64,000 nt of DNA from positions 434,001-498,000 of the forward strand of contig NZ_JABJVN010000002.1 of the NCBI RefSeq assembly GCF_013618475.1, written 5' to 3'. Source of the DNA: Saccharibacillus deserti. GTDB taxonomy: Bacteria > Bacillota > Bacilli > Paenibacillales > Paenibacillaceae. The translations under genes and the position numbers were made by a program. The notes beneath the pieces are model-generated. The model had not been told where the DNA came from and did no database searches. It was given only the letters and a program-made list of their open reading frames with translations. Below are positions 25,782 to 35,108 of this stretch, piece after piece. Positions within the stretch are counted from its first letter, which is position 1; each line of letters begins with the position of its first letter.

Positions 25782-27047
25782 ATGAAGAAGAGCGGAGCGT
25801 TGTGGCTGATCGCGATCGGCGGTATTTTCCTGGCGTACCAGCTCGGATATATCAGTTTCAGTATCGGGGATTTGATTCGGACATTCTGGCCGATGATTCT
25901 GATCCTGGTCGGACTGCAGCACTTGATCAGCAAAAAGAAGCACAGCTCAAGCCGGGCAGGCAATGTGATCCTGATTGCGATCGGCGGGTATTTCCAGGCC
26001 CGAAATCTGGAACTTACCGTACTCAGCCCGGGCGAATTTTTCAAATTCCTGATTCCGGCGGCGCTGATTGCAACGGGCATTTATGTCCTGTTGAAACCGA
26101 AAAGCTCGCCGGAATATCCGGTTCATCATTCGAATCAAGAAGAATTTCACGGCGGTATGCCGGATACGCCGCCTGTCCCTCCCATGCCAATCGAGCCGCT
26201 CGAATCGCCGCTTGACCGCATGTTCGTGAATTTGGACAAGGAAGATGGCGCTCCCGGCAGCGAACCCCGCAAACGGTACGACTGGCAGCCCGAAGAGGAA
26301 GGACGCCGGGACTTCGGCCAAAGCCGCGAACGCTCCGGCAGTGCCGGGGAATTCCACAAAATCGGCGATATGGCCCGCGATTTGGGCAAACAGACCGCCG
26401 ACCAGATGCGCAAAATCGACTTTTCACGCATCGCGGACGAGGTGAAGCAGGAAGTAGACAGCGCGATGAAAGATTTGAAAAAATCGATGCACAAGGATGG
26501 AGGCAAAAAAACGACTCCCGGCATCTCGCTTGAAAAAGAGCCGTTTCCGGATGATTTCCCGGAAGACGACCGGTTCTACGACGACTGCCGGGAAGACGGC
26601 AGAAGCCGGGAGTACGATCGTTCGCAAATGAAGCAGGCACGCGAGAAAGCGGATAAAGGCAAAAAAGAGAAGATGGTGAACGAGTCGAGCTTCGTCGGCG
26701 ATTATTATATCGGCAAAGATTATTTCCGGCTCAAGCCGCTGAATATCTCCCACTTTATCGGGGATACGGTGATCGATCTGACCAAAGCGCAGATCCCTTA
26801 CGGCACGACGAAGATCAATATCTCCTGCTTTATCGGCGATGTGGTCGTCTATGTGCCAAACGATCCCGAACTCGGCGTTCGCGCCAACAGCAGTTCTTTC
26901 CTGGGCGACCATAACGTACTGGGAAGCACGAGATCCGGGATTGTCAGCGGCGTGGACGAGACCCGGAATTACGACGAATGCGCCAAACGGATCAAAATTT
27001 CGGTAAGCTCCTTTATAGGGGATGTGCATGTGACAAGGGTCGGTTAA
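25782..27047 (+). CDS. liaF: LiaF-like cell-envelope stress regulator with long linker
   Basis: This 421 aa protein starts at ATG 25782 after GAGGAGGAG. The N-terminal 100 residues hold four short membrane segments; the C-terminal 110 residues are the LiaF domain with repeated SSFVGD, SHFIGD, SCFIGD and SSFLGD motifs that fold as a beta-helix. LiaF keeps the LiaS kinase off until wall antibiotics such as bacitracin act. Between them lies a charged linker of about 200 residues (acidic and lysine/arginine-rich, with DKGKKEKM near the end), which B. subtilis LiaF (about 240 aa) lacks. Confidence 0.9.
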   Translation: MKKSGALWLIAIGGIFLAYQLGYISFSIGDLIRTFWPMILILVGLQHLISKKKHSSSRAGNVILIAIGGYFQARNLELTVLSPGEFFKFLIPAALIATGIYVLLKPKSSPEYPVHHSNQEEFHGGMPDTPPVPPMPIEPLESPLDRMFVNLDKEDGAPGSEPRKRYDWQPEEEGRRDFGQSRERSGSAGEFHKIGDMARDLGKQTADQMRKIDFSRIADEVKQEVDSAMKDLKKSMHKDGGKKTTPGISLEKEPFPDDFPEDDRFYDDCREDGRSREYDRSQMKQAREKADKGKKEKMVNESSFVGDYYIGKDYFRLKPLNISHFIGDTVIDLTKAQIPYGTTKINISCFIGDVVVYVPNDPELGVRANSSSFLGDHNVLGSTRSGIVSGVDETRNYDECAKRIKISVSSFIGDVHVTRVG

Positions 27048-27077
27048 TTCGATCAAGACGGGGTGAAGGGTGTCCTT

Positions 27078-28202
27078 ATGGGGAACTTATTGAAAAACAC
27101 CAAATGGGAACTGATTTTGTACTTCCTGCTCAGCGGCGGAATTCTCGCCGCTTTGTTGTATTGGTTCAGCCTGTACGGATTCGTACAGGTTTTTCCGCGA
27201 AGAATCTGGGTCTTTTATCTGCTGGCCGCCGTGCTTGTCGCGGTTATTACCGGTTACGTGGCGGGACAGCGTATTCAGCGCCGGATCGATGTGCTGCATT
27301 ACAGTATGCTTCAGGTGTCGCAGGGCAATCTGGGTCTGCGTCTGGGCGATACGGAAGACCAGTCGTTCACGCGCGTGTACCGCGAATTCAATGCCATGAT
27401 GAATTCGATCGAGACCAAGACCAAACTGCTGCAAAAACTCGGCGAAAGCGACGCGGTCGACAAAGAACAGCTGGTCGAGAGCGCGGTGCGCGAAGAACGC
27501 CGCCGAATGGCGCGCGATCTGCACGACTCGGTCAGCCAGCAGATTTTTGCGATTCATATGTCTGCCGCTTCGCTGCCCAAAGTGCTGGAGCGAAATCCGG
27601 ATGCGGCGGATGCGGTCATGCGGCAGCTGATCCAGATGTCCAATCTGGCCCAGCGGCAGATGCGAGCGCTTATTGCGCAGCTGCGGCCGGTCGAGCTGGA
27701 AGGGATTGCGCTGCCGGCGGCACTCGATCGCTGGTTCCCCGATTACTGTATCCAGAACGGGCTGAAAGGGGTCAAAGACGTCGAGCTTTGCAACGAGCTG
27801 TCCGAAGCGATCGAGCAGCAGCTGTTTCTGATCGTGCAGGAAGCGATGGCCAACATCGTCAAGCATGCCCAGGCCGGTATAGTCAGCTTGTCGCTGCGCG
27901 AAAACGAACGGCAGGTGCTGCTGTCGATCAGCGATGACGGACGGGGCTTCTCGGGCGGCGCCGCGCAGAAGCAGGGTTCCTACGGCCTGCTGACGATGCG
28001 GGAAAGAGCGGAGAAGCTGGGCGGACGCGCAGAAATTTTGTCAAAACCGGGGGCGGGAACGACTATCCGGGTACATATTCCAAAATTCACAGAAGGAAAG
28101 GCAGTGGAGGAGCATGGAGAAGATCAAGATCCTGCTGGCGGACGATCACGACATGGTAAGAATGGGACTGAAGACTTACCTGATGCTGGAGCCGGGGTTT
28201 GA
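27078..28202 (+). CDS. liaS: LiaS sensor histidine kinase
   Basis: This kinase of 374 residues has two N-terminal membrane helices (about 10-32 and 40-63), a HAMP-like segment, and the HisKA_3 site RRRMARDLHDSVSQQ with His149. HATPase motifs are NIVKHA and DDGRGF. It phosphorylates LiaR under wall stress. ATG 27078 is chosen over GTG 27063 because AAGGGTG precedes it. The frame runs 89 bp into liaR, an unusual overlap. The last 25 or so residues read the liaR start in another frame and look non-conserved. Confidence 0.92.
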   Translation: MGNLLKNTKWELILYFLLSGGILAALLYWFSLYGFVQVFPRRIWVFYLLAAVLVAVITGYVAGQRIQRRIDVLHYSMLQVSQGNLGLRLGDTEDQSFTRVYREFNAMMNSIETKTKLLQKLGESDAVDKEQLVESAVREERRRMARDLHDSVSQQIFAIHMSAASLPKVLERNPDAADAVMRQLIQMSNLAQRQMRALIAQLRPVELEGIALPAALDRWFPDYCIQNGLKGVKDVELCNELSEAIEQQLFLIVQEAMANIVKHAQAGIVSLSLRENERQVLLSISDDGRGFSGGAAQKQGSYGLLTMRERAEKLGGRAEILSKPGAGTTIRVHIPKFTEGKAVEEHGEDQDPAGGRSRHGKNGTEDLPDAGAGV

Positions 28203-28773
28203 AGTCATCGGAGAAGCGGCAAACGGACGCGAGGTACTGGAACGGCTGCGGGCCTTATCCGCCGAGCAGGGCGTAATGCCCGATATGGTCCTGATGGATC
28301 TGATGATGCCGGAGATGAACGGTACCGAAGCGACCCGCTTGGTCGTGTCCGAATTTCCGTCTGTGCGCGTCGTGATGCTGACCAGTTTTCTCGAAGACAA
28401 GCTGGTTATGGAAGCGATCGAAGCGGGGGCGGTCAGCTATGTGCTGAAGACCGTTACGGCGGAAGAATTGATCTATGCGCTCAAAGGCGCTTATCGCGGT
28501 ATGCCGGTGATGACGGGTGACGTCTCCCAAGCGCTCACGCGCGGGATTCGTCAGCGGACCGTGGAAGCCGATTCGTCGCCGCTGACCGAACGGGAAAAAG
28601 AAGTGCTGCTGCTGATCGCCGAAGGCATGGGCAACAAAGAGATCGGGGAAGAACTGCATATCAGTATCAAAACGGTCAAAACCCATGTCAGCAATCTGCT
28701 GATGAAGTGCGAACTGGAAGACCGGACACAGCTTGCGATCTATGCGCACCGGCAGGGCATGGTTCGCTCATGA
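28114..28773 (+). CDS. liaR: LiaR response regulator, NarL/FixJ family
   Basis: This 219 aa regulator has a receiver domain with Asp62 in VLMDLMMPEMNG, the acidic pocket ADDHD, the conserved Thr/Ser and Lys (LTSF, LKTV), and a C-terminal LuxR-type helix-turn-helix (LTEREKEVLLLIAEGMGNKEIGEEL). It completes the liaF-liaS-liaR operon and activates envelope-stress genes. GGAGGAG lies 3-9 bp before the ATG, inside liaS. The genes it controls, such as liaIH, are not in this window. Confidence 0.95.
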   Translation: MEKIKILLADDHDMVRMGLKTYLMLEPGFEVIGEAANGREVLERLRALSAEQGVMPDMVLMDLMMPEMNGTEATRLVVSEFPSVRVVMLTSFLEDKLVMEAIEAGAVSYVLKTVTAEELIYALKGAYRGMPVMTGDVSQALTRGIRQRTVEADSSPLTEREKEVLLLIAEGMGNKEIGEELHISIKTVKTHVSNLLMKCELEDRTQLAIYAHRQGMVRS

Positions 28774-28851
28774 ATCCTGCTTGACAGACGTTCCGACTTT
28801 TCGGCCGGCATACAAGGTATGCGCTCCGCACAAGTCCATCAAGCTTTTGAA

Positions 28852-28894
28852 AAGTCTCTGTTCCTTTCGATCCGGGAAGGAAGAGGCTTTTTTT
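28852..28894 (+). terminator. Terminator of the liaFSR operon
   Basis: AAGTCTCTGTTCCTTTC (28852-28868) pairs with a near-complementary arm at 28874-28889, followed by a seven-T run. Confidence 0.85.
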
Positions 28895-28942
28895 GGGTTG
28901 TGTTGAGATTTATCCGCTTTCTTATCTATCTTTATACCTCTT

Positions 28943-28960
28943 TTAAGGTGCAATTAAGGT
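28943..28960 (+). promoter_or_regulatory. TTAAGGT direct repeat upstream of htrA, candidate operator
   Basis: TTAAGGT occurs at 28943-28949 and 28954-28960, an 11 bp period, about one helical turn, as used by OmpR-type regulators. An OmpR-type regulator is encoded just after htrA. The link is inference. Confidence 0.4.
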
Positions 28961-29093
28961 TGCTGGGCGAAAATAAGGACAGAAGCAAACAGCGGCGCCG
29001 AACTTTTCGAACGGCGCTTTCCACCCGGTTATCCCAAAAGCGGTTCACATTTACGTTATTCGGCATAGGCCGATACGCGAGGAGGAAATAGAG

Positions 29094-30743
29094 ATGGACG
29101 AAAAGAAATACGGAAATTCTTTTGAAGACAACAATGCGGAAGGCCGTGCCCAAAGCGGCGGTCACAGCGAGAATCCCGGCAGCGGTTCCTCCGAGCGGAA
29201 AGGCACCAACCCGGACGGCTCTTCTTATTATTATTCTTACGGGCCATTCCAGTCGGTCGGTTCGTCCGATCCGGAAGTGCCCAAAGTCCAAGAGGTTGAA
29301 GTGACGCCTCCGAGTGCCGTAAGGGGATACGATTCCTACGGAACGCCAACCGGTTCGAACGGTTCCGCACCGGGCGGAAAATCGGGCGGCAACTGGAATT
29401 ATAATCAGAAACCGAAATCTTCGTTCAGAAATGCCCTGACCTCGTTCGCGGCGGGAGCGCTCGGCGCTATCGTGATTACCGGCTCGGTCTTCACGGCAGG
29501 ACACGCCGGTTGGTTCTCGGGCGAAGAAGCGGCGGCCACCCCGGCTGCGGCTACGGCGACCGCACCGGCGAATCCGAGCGGCGTATCCACCGCTGCATAT
29601 ACGATCGCTTCGTCCAAGGATATCTCGGACGTCGTGAATCAGGCCAGCCCTTCGGTCGTCAAGATCGAGACGCTCTCCAAAGGCGGATCTTCAAGCACGC
29701 AGGGCAACTATAACGATCCGTTCTTCCGGTACTTCTACGGCGATTCCCAAGGCAGCGAAAATAACGGCGGCTCCGGTACAAACTCCGAGTCTTCGCCGGA
29801 TCAGCTGACTCCGCTGGGACTCGGAACAGGTTTCATTTTCGATAAAGAAGGCTATATCCTGACGAACAATCACGTGGTTGAAGGCGGAGACGTGATCCAG
29901 GTTACGCTGGACGGTACGACCAAGCCTTACGAAGCGAAATTGCTCGGTCATAGCGCCGATCTTGACCTGGCCGTTCTGAAAATCACCAGCACCGACGGCA
30001 GCGACTTCCCGTACATCTCGCTGGGCGATTCCGATGCTACGGCAATCGGCAACTGGGTAGTGGCGATCGGCAATCCGGAAGGTTTCGAACATACGGTAAC
30101 GGCCGGTGTCCTGAGCGCCAAAGAACGTCAAATTTCCATTGCCGACGAAACGACAGGGAAAGCGACCGAATACAAGCATCTTCTGCAGACCGACGCGTCG
30201 ATCAATCCGGGCAACTCCGGCGGCCCGCTGCTTAATCTGAACGGCGAAGTGATCGGTATGAACACGGCCGTCAGCACCGAAGCGCAGGGGATCGGCTTCG
30301 CGATTTCTTCCAATACGATCAAGGGCGTCGTCGAACAGCTCAAGAACAACGAAGAAATTCCGAAAGAAGCCGTTCCGTTTATCGGCGCGAGTCTGACCAC
30401 CATGTCCGACAGTATCGCGCAGCAGATGGGCGTCGATACCAAAGAAGGTTCGCTGGTCAGCGAAGTGCTGTACGGATCTCCGGCTTACAAAGCCGATCTG
30501 CGCAGCTACGATATCATCACGGGTGTGAACGGTACGCCGTATGCGACCAGCCAGGATCTGATTGCGGCGATCCAGAAGCTCAAAGTCGGAACGGAAGTCA
30601 CGCTGAACGTCGTGCGCAACGACAAAAAGGTCGATCTGAAAGTGACGGTAGGCGACCGGAACGAATACGACGAATCGGCTGCGGCCCAGCAGAACAACAA
30701 CAGCCAAGGCAATAACGGATTGACCAATCCGTTCGGCAGATAA
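29094..30743 (+). CDS. HtrA-like membrane-anchored serine protease
   Basis: This 549 aa protein has a G/S/N-rich cytoplasmic tail (1-110), one membrane helix (about 113-136), a trypsin-like domain with His260 (TNNHVVEG), Asp291 (ADLDLAVLK) and Ser375 (GNSGGPL), and a C-terminal PDZ domain (about 430-520). It degrades misfolded proteins at the outer face of the membrane. GAGGAGG precedes the ATG. A two-component pair follows, a layout reminiscent of CssRS control of htrA in B. subtilis. It could equally be named htrB or degP-like. Confidence 0.93.
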   Translation: MDEKKYGNSFEDNNAEGRAQSGGHSENPGSGSSERKGTNPDGSSYYYSYGPFQSVGSSDPEVPKVQEVEVTPPSAVRGYDSYGTPTGSNGSAPGGKSGGNWNYNQKPKSSFRNALTSFAAGALGAIVITGSVFTAGHAGWFSGEEAAATPAAATATAPANPSGVSTAAYTIASSKDISDVVNQASPSVVKIETLSKGGSSSTQGNYNDPFFRYFYGDSQGSENNGGSGTNSESSPDQLTPLGLGTGFIFDKEGYILTNNHVVEGGDVIQVTLDGTTKPYEAKLLGHSADLDLAVLKITSTDGSDFPYISLGDSDATAIGNWVVAIGNPEGFEHTVTAGVLSAKERQISIADETTGKATEYKHLLQTDASINPGNSGGPLLNLNGEVIGMNTAVSTEAQGIGFAISSNTIKGVVEQLKNNEEIPKEAVPFIGASLTTMSDSIAQQMGVDTKEGSLVSEVLYGSPAYKADLRSYDIITGVNGTPYATSQDLIAAIQKLKVGTEVTLNVVRNDKKVDLKVTVGDRNEYDESAAAQQNNNSQGNNGLTNPFGR

Positions 30744-30780
30744 TCGTTTTGTCCGCTGCCGCGGCAGAACGCTCAATACG

Positions 30781-30808
30781 GCGGGAGGGGGATACCCCTC
30801 CCGCTTTT
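30781..30808 (+). terminator. Terminator after the htrA-like gene
   Basis: GCGGGAGGGG (30781-30790) and CCCCTCCCGC (30795-30804) form a perfect 10 bp stem, followed by TTTT. Confidence 0.85.
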
Positions 30809-30900
30809 GATGCCGGTTCCCGCGCCAAATCCGAAACGGGGTGCGCAAGTTCGGGAACGTTGCTACAATAATAGAAAAGAACGTAGAGGGGAACAAAAAT

Positions 30901-31593
30901 ATGCGATCCAATATTCTGGTTGTCGACGACGACGAAAAAATCATTTCCATGCTTCGAAGAGGGCTGGCTTTTGAAGGCTACGAGGTTCATACGGCACCCA
31001 ATGGGGCGGAAGGTCTCAAAATGATGCGGACGACCGAACCCGATCTGCTTGTGCTTGACGTGATGATGCCGGAGGTGGACGGCTTCGAGGTGGTGCGCAG
31101 GCTGCGCGAAGCGGGCAGTGCCGTACCGGTTCTGATGCTGACGGCCAAAGACGAACTGGAAAACCGGGTCAAAGGGCTCGATCTGGGAGCCGACGATTAT
31201 CTGGTCAAGCCGTTTGCGCTCGAAGAACTGTTGGCACGGGTTCGTGCGCTGCTGCGCCGCAAGACCGATACGGTGCGCGAAGACGACGGGGAACGTTTGA
31301 GTTTCGAAGATCTGGTCATGAATGTGGACTCGCGCGAAGTGACCCGGGGAGACCGCAAAGTCGAGCTCACCGCCAAGGAATTCGAGCTGCTTCACCTGTT
31401 CATGCTTAACCCGAGACGGGTTCTGTCGCGCGATTTGATCATGGACAAGATTTGGGGCTACGATTACAGCGGCGAATCCAATGTGCTTGAAGTGTACGTA
31501 GCCATGCTTCGGCAGAAGACCGAGGATTCCGGTGCCAAGCGTCTGATCCAAACGATCCGCGGCGCCGGTTACATCTTAAGAAGCGATTCCTAA
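30901..31593 (+). CDS. OmpR-family response regulator
   Basis: This 230 aa protein has a receiver domain with Asp53 (VLDVMMPEVDG), VVDDDEK acidic pocket, LTAKDE and VKPFALEEL, then a winged-helix DNA-binding domain (VELTAKEFELLHLFMLNPRRVLSR, YVAMLRQK, IRGAGYIL). ATG 30901 follows AGAGGGG; the longer frame to 30841 has no ribosome site. It pairs with the kinase gene 19 bp downstream. Its targets are not known; htrA directly upstream is the natural suspect. Confidence 0.93.
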   Translation: MRSNILVVDDDEKIISMLRRGLAFEGYEVHTAPNGAEGLKMMRTTEPDLLVLDVMMPEVDGFEVVRRLREAGSAVPVLMLTAKDELENRVKGLDLGADDYLVKPFALEELLARVRALLRRKTDTVREDDGERLSFEDLVMNVDSREVTRGDRKVELTAKEFELLHLFMLNPRRVLSRDLIMDKIWGYDYSGESNVLEVYVAMLRQKTEDSGAKRLIQTIRGAGYILRSDS

Positions 31594-31612
31594 AAGGGGG
31601 CGGCCCTCTGTC

Positions 31613-33139
31613 ATGTCTATCCGTTTACGTCTGACGGCCTGGTACTCGGGCATTCTCGCACTGACGCTGTTGATGTTCAGTGCGATCATTTATACTTTCG
31701 TTTATTACAACACCTATCAAAATACGTACGATACCTGGCAGAGCCGTATTCGGGAACAGATTCGGCAGAGCATTGTCACCGATAATCAGGGCGTGGTCAC
31801 TTCAGGGATCAATATCGACAATATTTTGAAAACGATCGACAGCCGTCTGTACGTGCAGATCTATTATTACAACGACGGTCTTCTGCAGCAGTCGGACAAT
31901 ATGACGTTCGGCAGCGGCGCTTTCAAATTCAAAGTACCGCCGCTTGATGCCGTCAAGCAGGACTTCAGCCGGATCCGTTCCGAAGGACGGCCCTACCTGA
32001 TGTACCAGCAGCTGCTATTTCCCGCCAACGGCATAAAAACGCCGGTTCTGCTTCAGATTGCGGCCAGCACCGAAGAAGCGGAGAATATGCTGTCCGACCT
32101 GCGCTTCATTCTGCTGCTCGGCTCGGTATCCACGCTGATCCTCGCGGCCACGCTCGGCATGTTCATGGCCCGCAAGTCGATGGCGCCGATCGGCAAAGTG
32201 ATCGAAGCGGCGAACGCGGTCCAGACCAGCAGCGATTTGAGCGTCCGGATCGATTACGCCGGTCCGCAGGATGAAGTCGGTCAGCTCATCAGCACCGTCA
32301 ACCGGATGCTGGCGCGTACCGAATCGTTCTACAAAGACCTGGAGGAATCCTACCGGGCCCAGCGCCGCTTCGTTTCGGATGCTTCCCACGAGCTTCGTAC
32401 GCCGCTGACCACGGTTCGGGGCAATACGGATCTGCTCAAAAAAATCTGGACGCTCGACAGCATGCCTTCCAATTTGAGCGAAGAAGATCTGCGCCAGATG
32501 TCGGTTGAAGCGATCGGCGATATCGCCGACGAATCCGAGCGAATGAGCCGGCTGATCGGGGATATGCTGTCGCTTGCCCGGGCGGACGCCGGACAAACGA
32601 TGCAAAAAGAACTGTTGAAGCTGGGGCCTCTTGTTGAAGATGTGGTGCGCAGGGCGCAGTTTCTGCCTCACCGGGCGGAATGGGCTCCCGGCGATTTGAG
32701 CGCGCTGGACGGCATCGCCGTGATCGGCAACAAAGACTATCTGCAGCAGATGCTCTTCATTTTTATCGAGAACGCGTTCAAATACACGGAGGAAGGCCAA
32801 GTGCTGCTGGATGTCGTCGTCTATCGGCAGCAGGTCGGCATCCGGGTCAAAGATACCGGTATGGGCATGGACAAAGACGAGGTTCCGCATATTTTCGAAC
32901 GTTTTTACCGGGCCGACGAATCCCGGGGCAAGACGCCGGGAACGGGTCTCGGGCTGTCGATCGCCAAATGGATCATCGACGAACATCAGGGATCGGTCGA
33001 AGTCGTTACGGTCAAAGGGGAAGGAACGACTTTCATCATCTGGCTGCCGGCGCTGTTCCCCGAAATCCAGGCTGCGGCGGAAGCGGTCGATGTCGAGGAT
33101 CTCGAGGATGTGCAGATCGAAACGGAAGACGGCAGATAG
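31613..33139 (+). CDS. Sensor histidine kinase (HAMP, HisKA, HATPase)
   Basis: This 508 aa kinase has membrane helices at about 8-30 and 164-186 flanking an extracellular sensor of about 130 residues, a HAMP linker, the H-box with His259 (DASHELRTPLT), N-box (IENAFKYTEEG), and G-boxes (DTGMGM, GTGLGL). AAGGGGG lies 12 bp upstream, a long spacing. It partners the OmpR regulator upstream. The C-terminal 25 residues are acidic and rich in V/E/D. By layout it could sense secretion stress, but the sensor domain is not recognisable. Confidence 0.93.
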   Translation: MSIRLRLTAWYSGILALTLLMFSAIIYTFVYYNTYQNTYDTWQSRIREQIRQSIVTDNQGVVTSGINIDNILKTIDSRLYVQIYYYNDGLLQQSDNMTFGSGAFKFKVPPLDAVKQDFSRIRSEGRPYLMYQQLLFPANGIKTPVLLQIAASTEEAENMLSDLRFILLLGSVSTLILAATLGMFMARKSMAPIGKVIEAANAVQTSSDLSVRIDYAGPQDEVGQLISTVNRMLARTESFYKDLEESYRAQRRFVSDASHELRTPLTTVRGNTDLLKKIWTLDSMPSNLSEEDLRQMSVEAIGDIADESERMSRLIGDMLSLARADAGQTMQKELLKLGPLVEDVVRRAQFLPHRAEWAPGDLSALDGIAVIGNKDYLQQMLFIFIENAFKYTEEGQVLLDVVVYRQQVGIRVKDTGMGMDKDEVPHIFERFYRADESRGKTPGTGLGLSIAKWIIDEHQGSVEVVTVKGEGTTFIIWLPALFPEIQAAAEAVDVEDLEDVQIETEDGR

Positions 33140-33366
33140 CCGGAAGCGGCGGAAGAACGGGGGAGTTCCGCTTCCGCTGTGCTGCTTCCGGGCATCCGTA
33201 TGAAGGCCGGGATATGTCCGCGGCAGAGCGGAAAAGTACGGGGCGGTTTGCGGACAGCCGAGAGCTGCGCCGTGAACCGTCTTTCTTCGCGTCGTTCGAT
33301 GAGGTATAATTGAGATGTGCGCGAAGCCGCGCTTAAGCCATGAATCCGAAAGCAGGTGCAAAATAG

Positions 33367-34329
33367 ATGGAAGTTCTACGTATAGCCCCGCGGGGCTATT
33401 GCTACGGCGTAGTCGACGCGATGGTACTCGCCAGACAAGCGGCCAAAAACCTCGATCTGCCCCGGCCGATTTATATACTCGGGATGATCGTGCACAATGC
33501 GCATGTGACCCAGTCGTTCGAGGATGAAGGAATCGTAACGCTTGACGGACCGAACCGCCTCGAGATTCTGGAGAAGGTGGACAAAGGGACCGTTATTTTC
33601 ACTGCGCACGGCGTTTCGCCGGAAGTGCGCAAGCGTGCCCGCGAACGCGGCCTGACGACGGTCGATGCGACCTGTCCGGACGTGACGAAGACGCATGACC
33701 TGATCCGCGAGAAAGCGGGCGAAGGGTACGAGATTATTTATATCGGCAAAAAGAACCACCCGGAACCGGAAGGCGCGATCGGCGTAGCTCCGGACCAGGT
33801 GCATCTGATCGAGAAGGAAGAAGAAATCGAAGCGCTGAACATTCCGCCGGGCAAAATCATTATCACGAATCAGACGACGATGAGCCAATGGGATATCAAG
33901 GCGATCATGAAAAAGCTGTTGGAGCGCTATCCGGGAGCCGAAGTGCATAACGAGATCTGCCTGGCGACCCAGGTGCGTCAGGAAGCGGTAGCCGAGCAGG
34001 CCGGGCAGGCGGATCTGGTTATCGTGGTCGGCGATCCGCGCAGCAACAACTCCAATCGTCTGGCGCAGGTATCCGAAGAAATCGCCGGCACGACCGCTTA
34101 CCGCGTGTCGGATGTGAGCGAGATCAAACAGGAATGGCTGATGGGCATTTCCAAAGTGGCGGTGACCGCCGGAGCTTCGACGCCGACGCCAATCACCAAA
34201 GAAGTGATTCTGTACCTGGAGCAGTTTGAAGAAAGCGATCCGTCCACTTGGGAGATCAAGCGTACGGTCGATATGAAAAAGCTGCTGCCGCCGGTGCGCG
34301 AGAAAACCAAAGCCAAAGCGGCCGAATAA
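33367..34329 (+). CDS. ispH: 4-hydroxy-3-methylbut-2-enyl diphosphate reductase
   Basis: This 320 aa iron-sulfur enzyme carries out the last step of the MEP isoprenoid pathway, producing IPP and DMAPP. The three cluster cysteines are Cys12 (RGYCYGV), Cys103 (DATCPDV) and Cys198 (HNEICLAT); Glu133 in HPEPEG is the proton relay. A TATAAT at 33305-33310 marks a likely promoter, though its -35 is weak. A strong terminator follows, so the gene is monocistronic. Confidence 0.96.
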   Translation: MEVLRIAPRGYCYGVVDAMVLARQAAKNLDLPRPIYILGMIVHNAHVTQSFEDEGIVTLDGPNRLEILEKVDKGTVIFTAHGVSPEVRKRARERGLTTVDATCPDVTKTHDLIREKAGEGYEIIYIGKKNHPEPEGAIGVAPDQVHLIEKEEEIEALNIPPGKIIITNQTTMSQWDIKAIMKKLLERYPGAEVHNEICLATQVRQEAVAEQAGQADLVIVVGDPRSNNSNRLAQVSEEIAGTTAYRVSDVSEIKQEWLMGISKVAVTAGASTPTPITKEVILYLEQFEESDPSTWEIKRTVDMKKLLPPVREKTKAKAAE

Positions 34330-34370
34330 AGGAAGGCGATCTCTGCCTTTTGCAAAGCGCAGAAAACGTA

Positions 34371-34400
34371 AGCCGGTTCTCGGAAGAGAACCGGCTTTTT
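34371..34400 (+). terminator. Terminator after ispH
   Basis: AGCCGGTTCTC (34371-34381) pairs with GAGAACCGGCT (34386-34396), followed by TTTTT. It may also serve lutC, which converges on it. Confidence 0.88.
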
Positions 34401-34424
34401 GGTCTGCCAATGGATAGAGAAGGG

Positions 34425-35108
34425 TCAGATCAGCACATACGTCGCTCTCAGCGGACCGTGTACGCCGACAACGAGCTGCATCTCGATATCGGCGGAGTTC
34501 GAGGGTCCGGAGATCAGATTGATGCAGGAACCCAGAGAGCCGCCGGATTCGTGGCGGCGGTTCAGTTCCGCCATCGCCTGCGTCGAACGCGGAACGATCC
34601 GCTCCCGTTCGATCACGGCGATATAATGCGAAGGCAGGAAATGCAGGGCGCGTCCCTGATCGGGCCGGCTTTCGAGCACAACCGTTCCGGATTCCGCCAG
34701 CGCGTAATCGGCGAATACCAACGCGATATTGGCGTCTTCCGCAAGCCGGATGTTTTCTTCGCGACCGGCCTGCGCCGACCAGACGGAATCGCCCGGGAAA
34801 GACAGTCCGTACCGCATGAAGCGGGGGTCGCCGGAGCGCATGATGGGGCCTCCGCCATAGCCGGCAATCAGATCGTCGAGCGTCCGCTGAAGCAGATCCG
34901 GCATCGATTCGATCACCTGGGTATGGATGAAGAAACATTGTTCTTTCAAAATCTCGACCAGCTGCTCCGGTGTCCGGTCGGCCAGCTGCTCCAGATGGAC
35001 GTTATGCTTCCAGGCGGGGCGCTGCACGCCGTCCGTCCGCCGGGGACGTCCCAGACTGTCGGCGACGCGGTTTAGAAACGCGCTTCGGTTCGAATGTTGA
35101 GCATTCAT
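34425..35108 (-). CDS. lutC: L-lactate utilisation protein LutC
   Basis: This 227 aa LUD-domain protein starts at ATG 35108 with AAGGAGG 9 bp upstream; the long open frame to 35600 lies over lutB and is spurious. [12 protein letters not shown] and [18 protein letters not shown] are LutC signatures. With LutA and LutB it forms the iron-sulfur L-lactate oxidising complex that makes pyruvate in the cytoplasm. Its start overlaps the lutB stop by 4 bp (ATGA). It is the last gene of lutABC. Confidence 0.93.
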   Translation of the reverse strand: MNAQHSNRSAFLNRVADSLGRPRRTDGVQRPAWKHNVHLEQLADRTPEQLVEILKEQCFFIHTQVIESMPDLLQRTLDDLIAGYGGGPIMRSGDPRFMRYGLSFPGDSVWSAQAGREENIRLAEDANIALVFADYALAESGTVVLESRPDQGRALHFLPSHYIAVIERERIVPRSTQAMAELNRRHESGGSLGSCINLISGPSNSADIEMQLVVGVHGPLRATYVLI

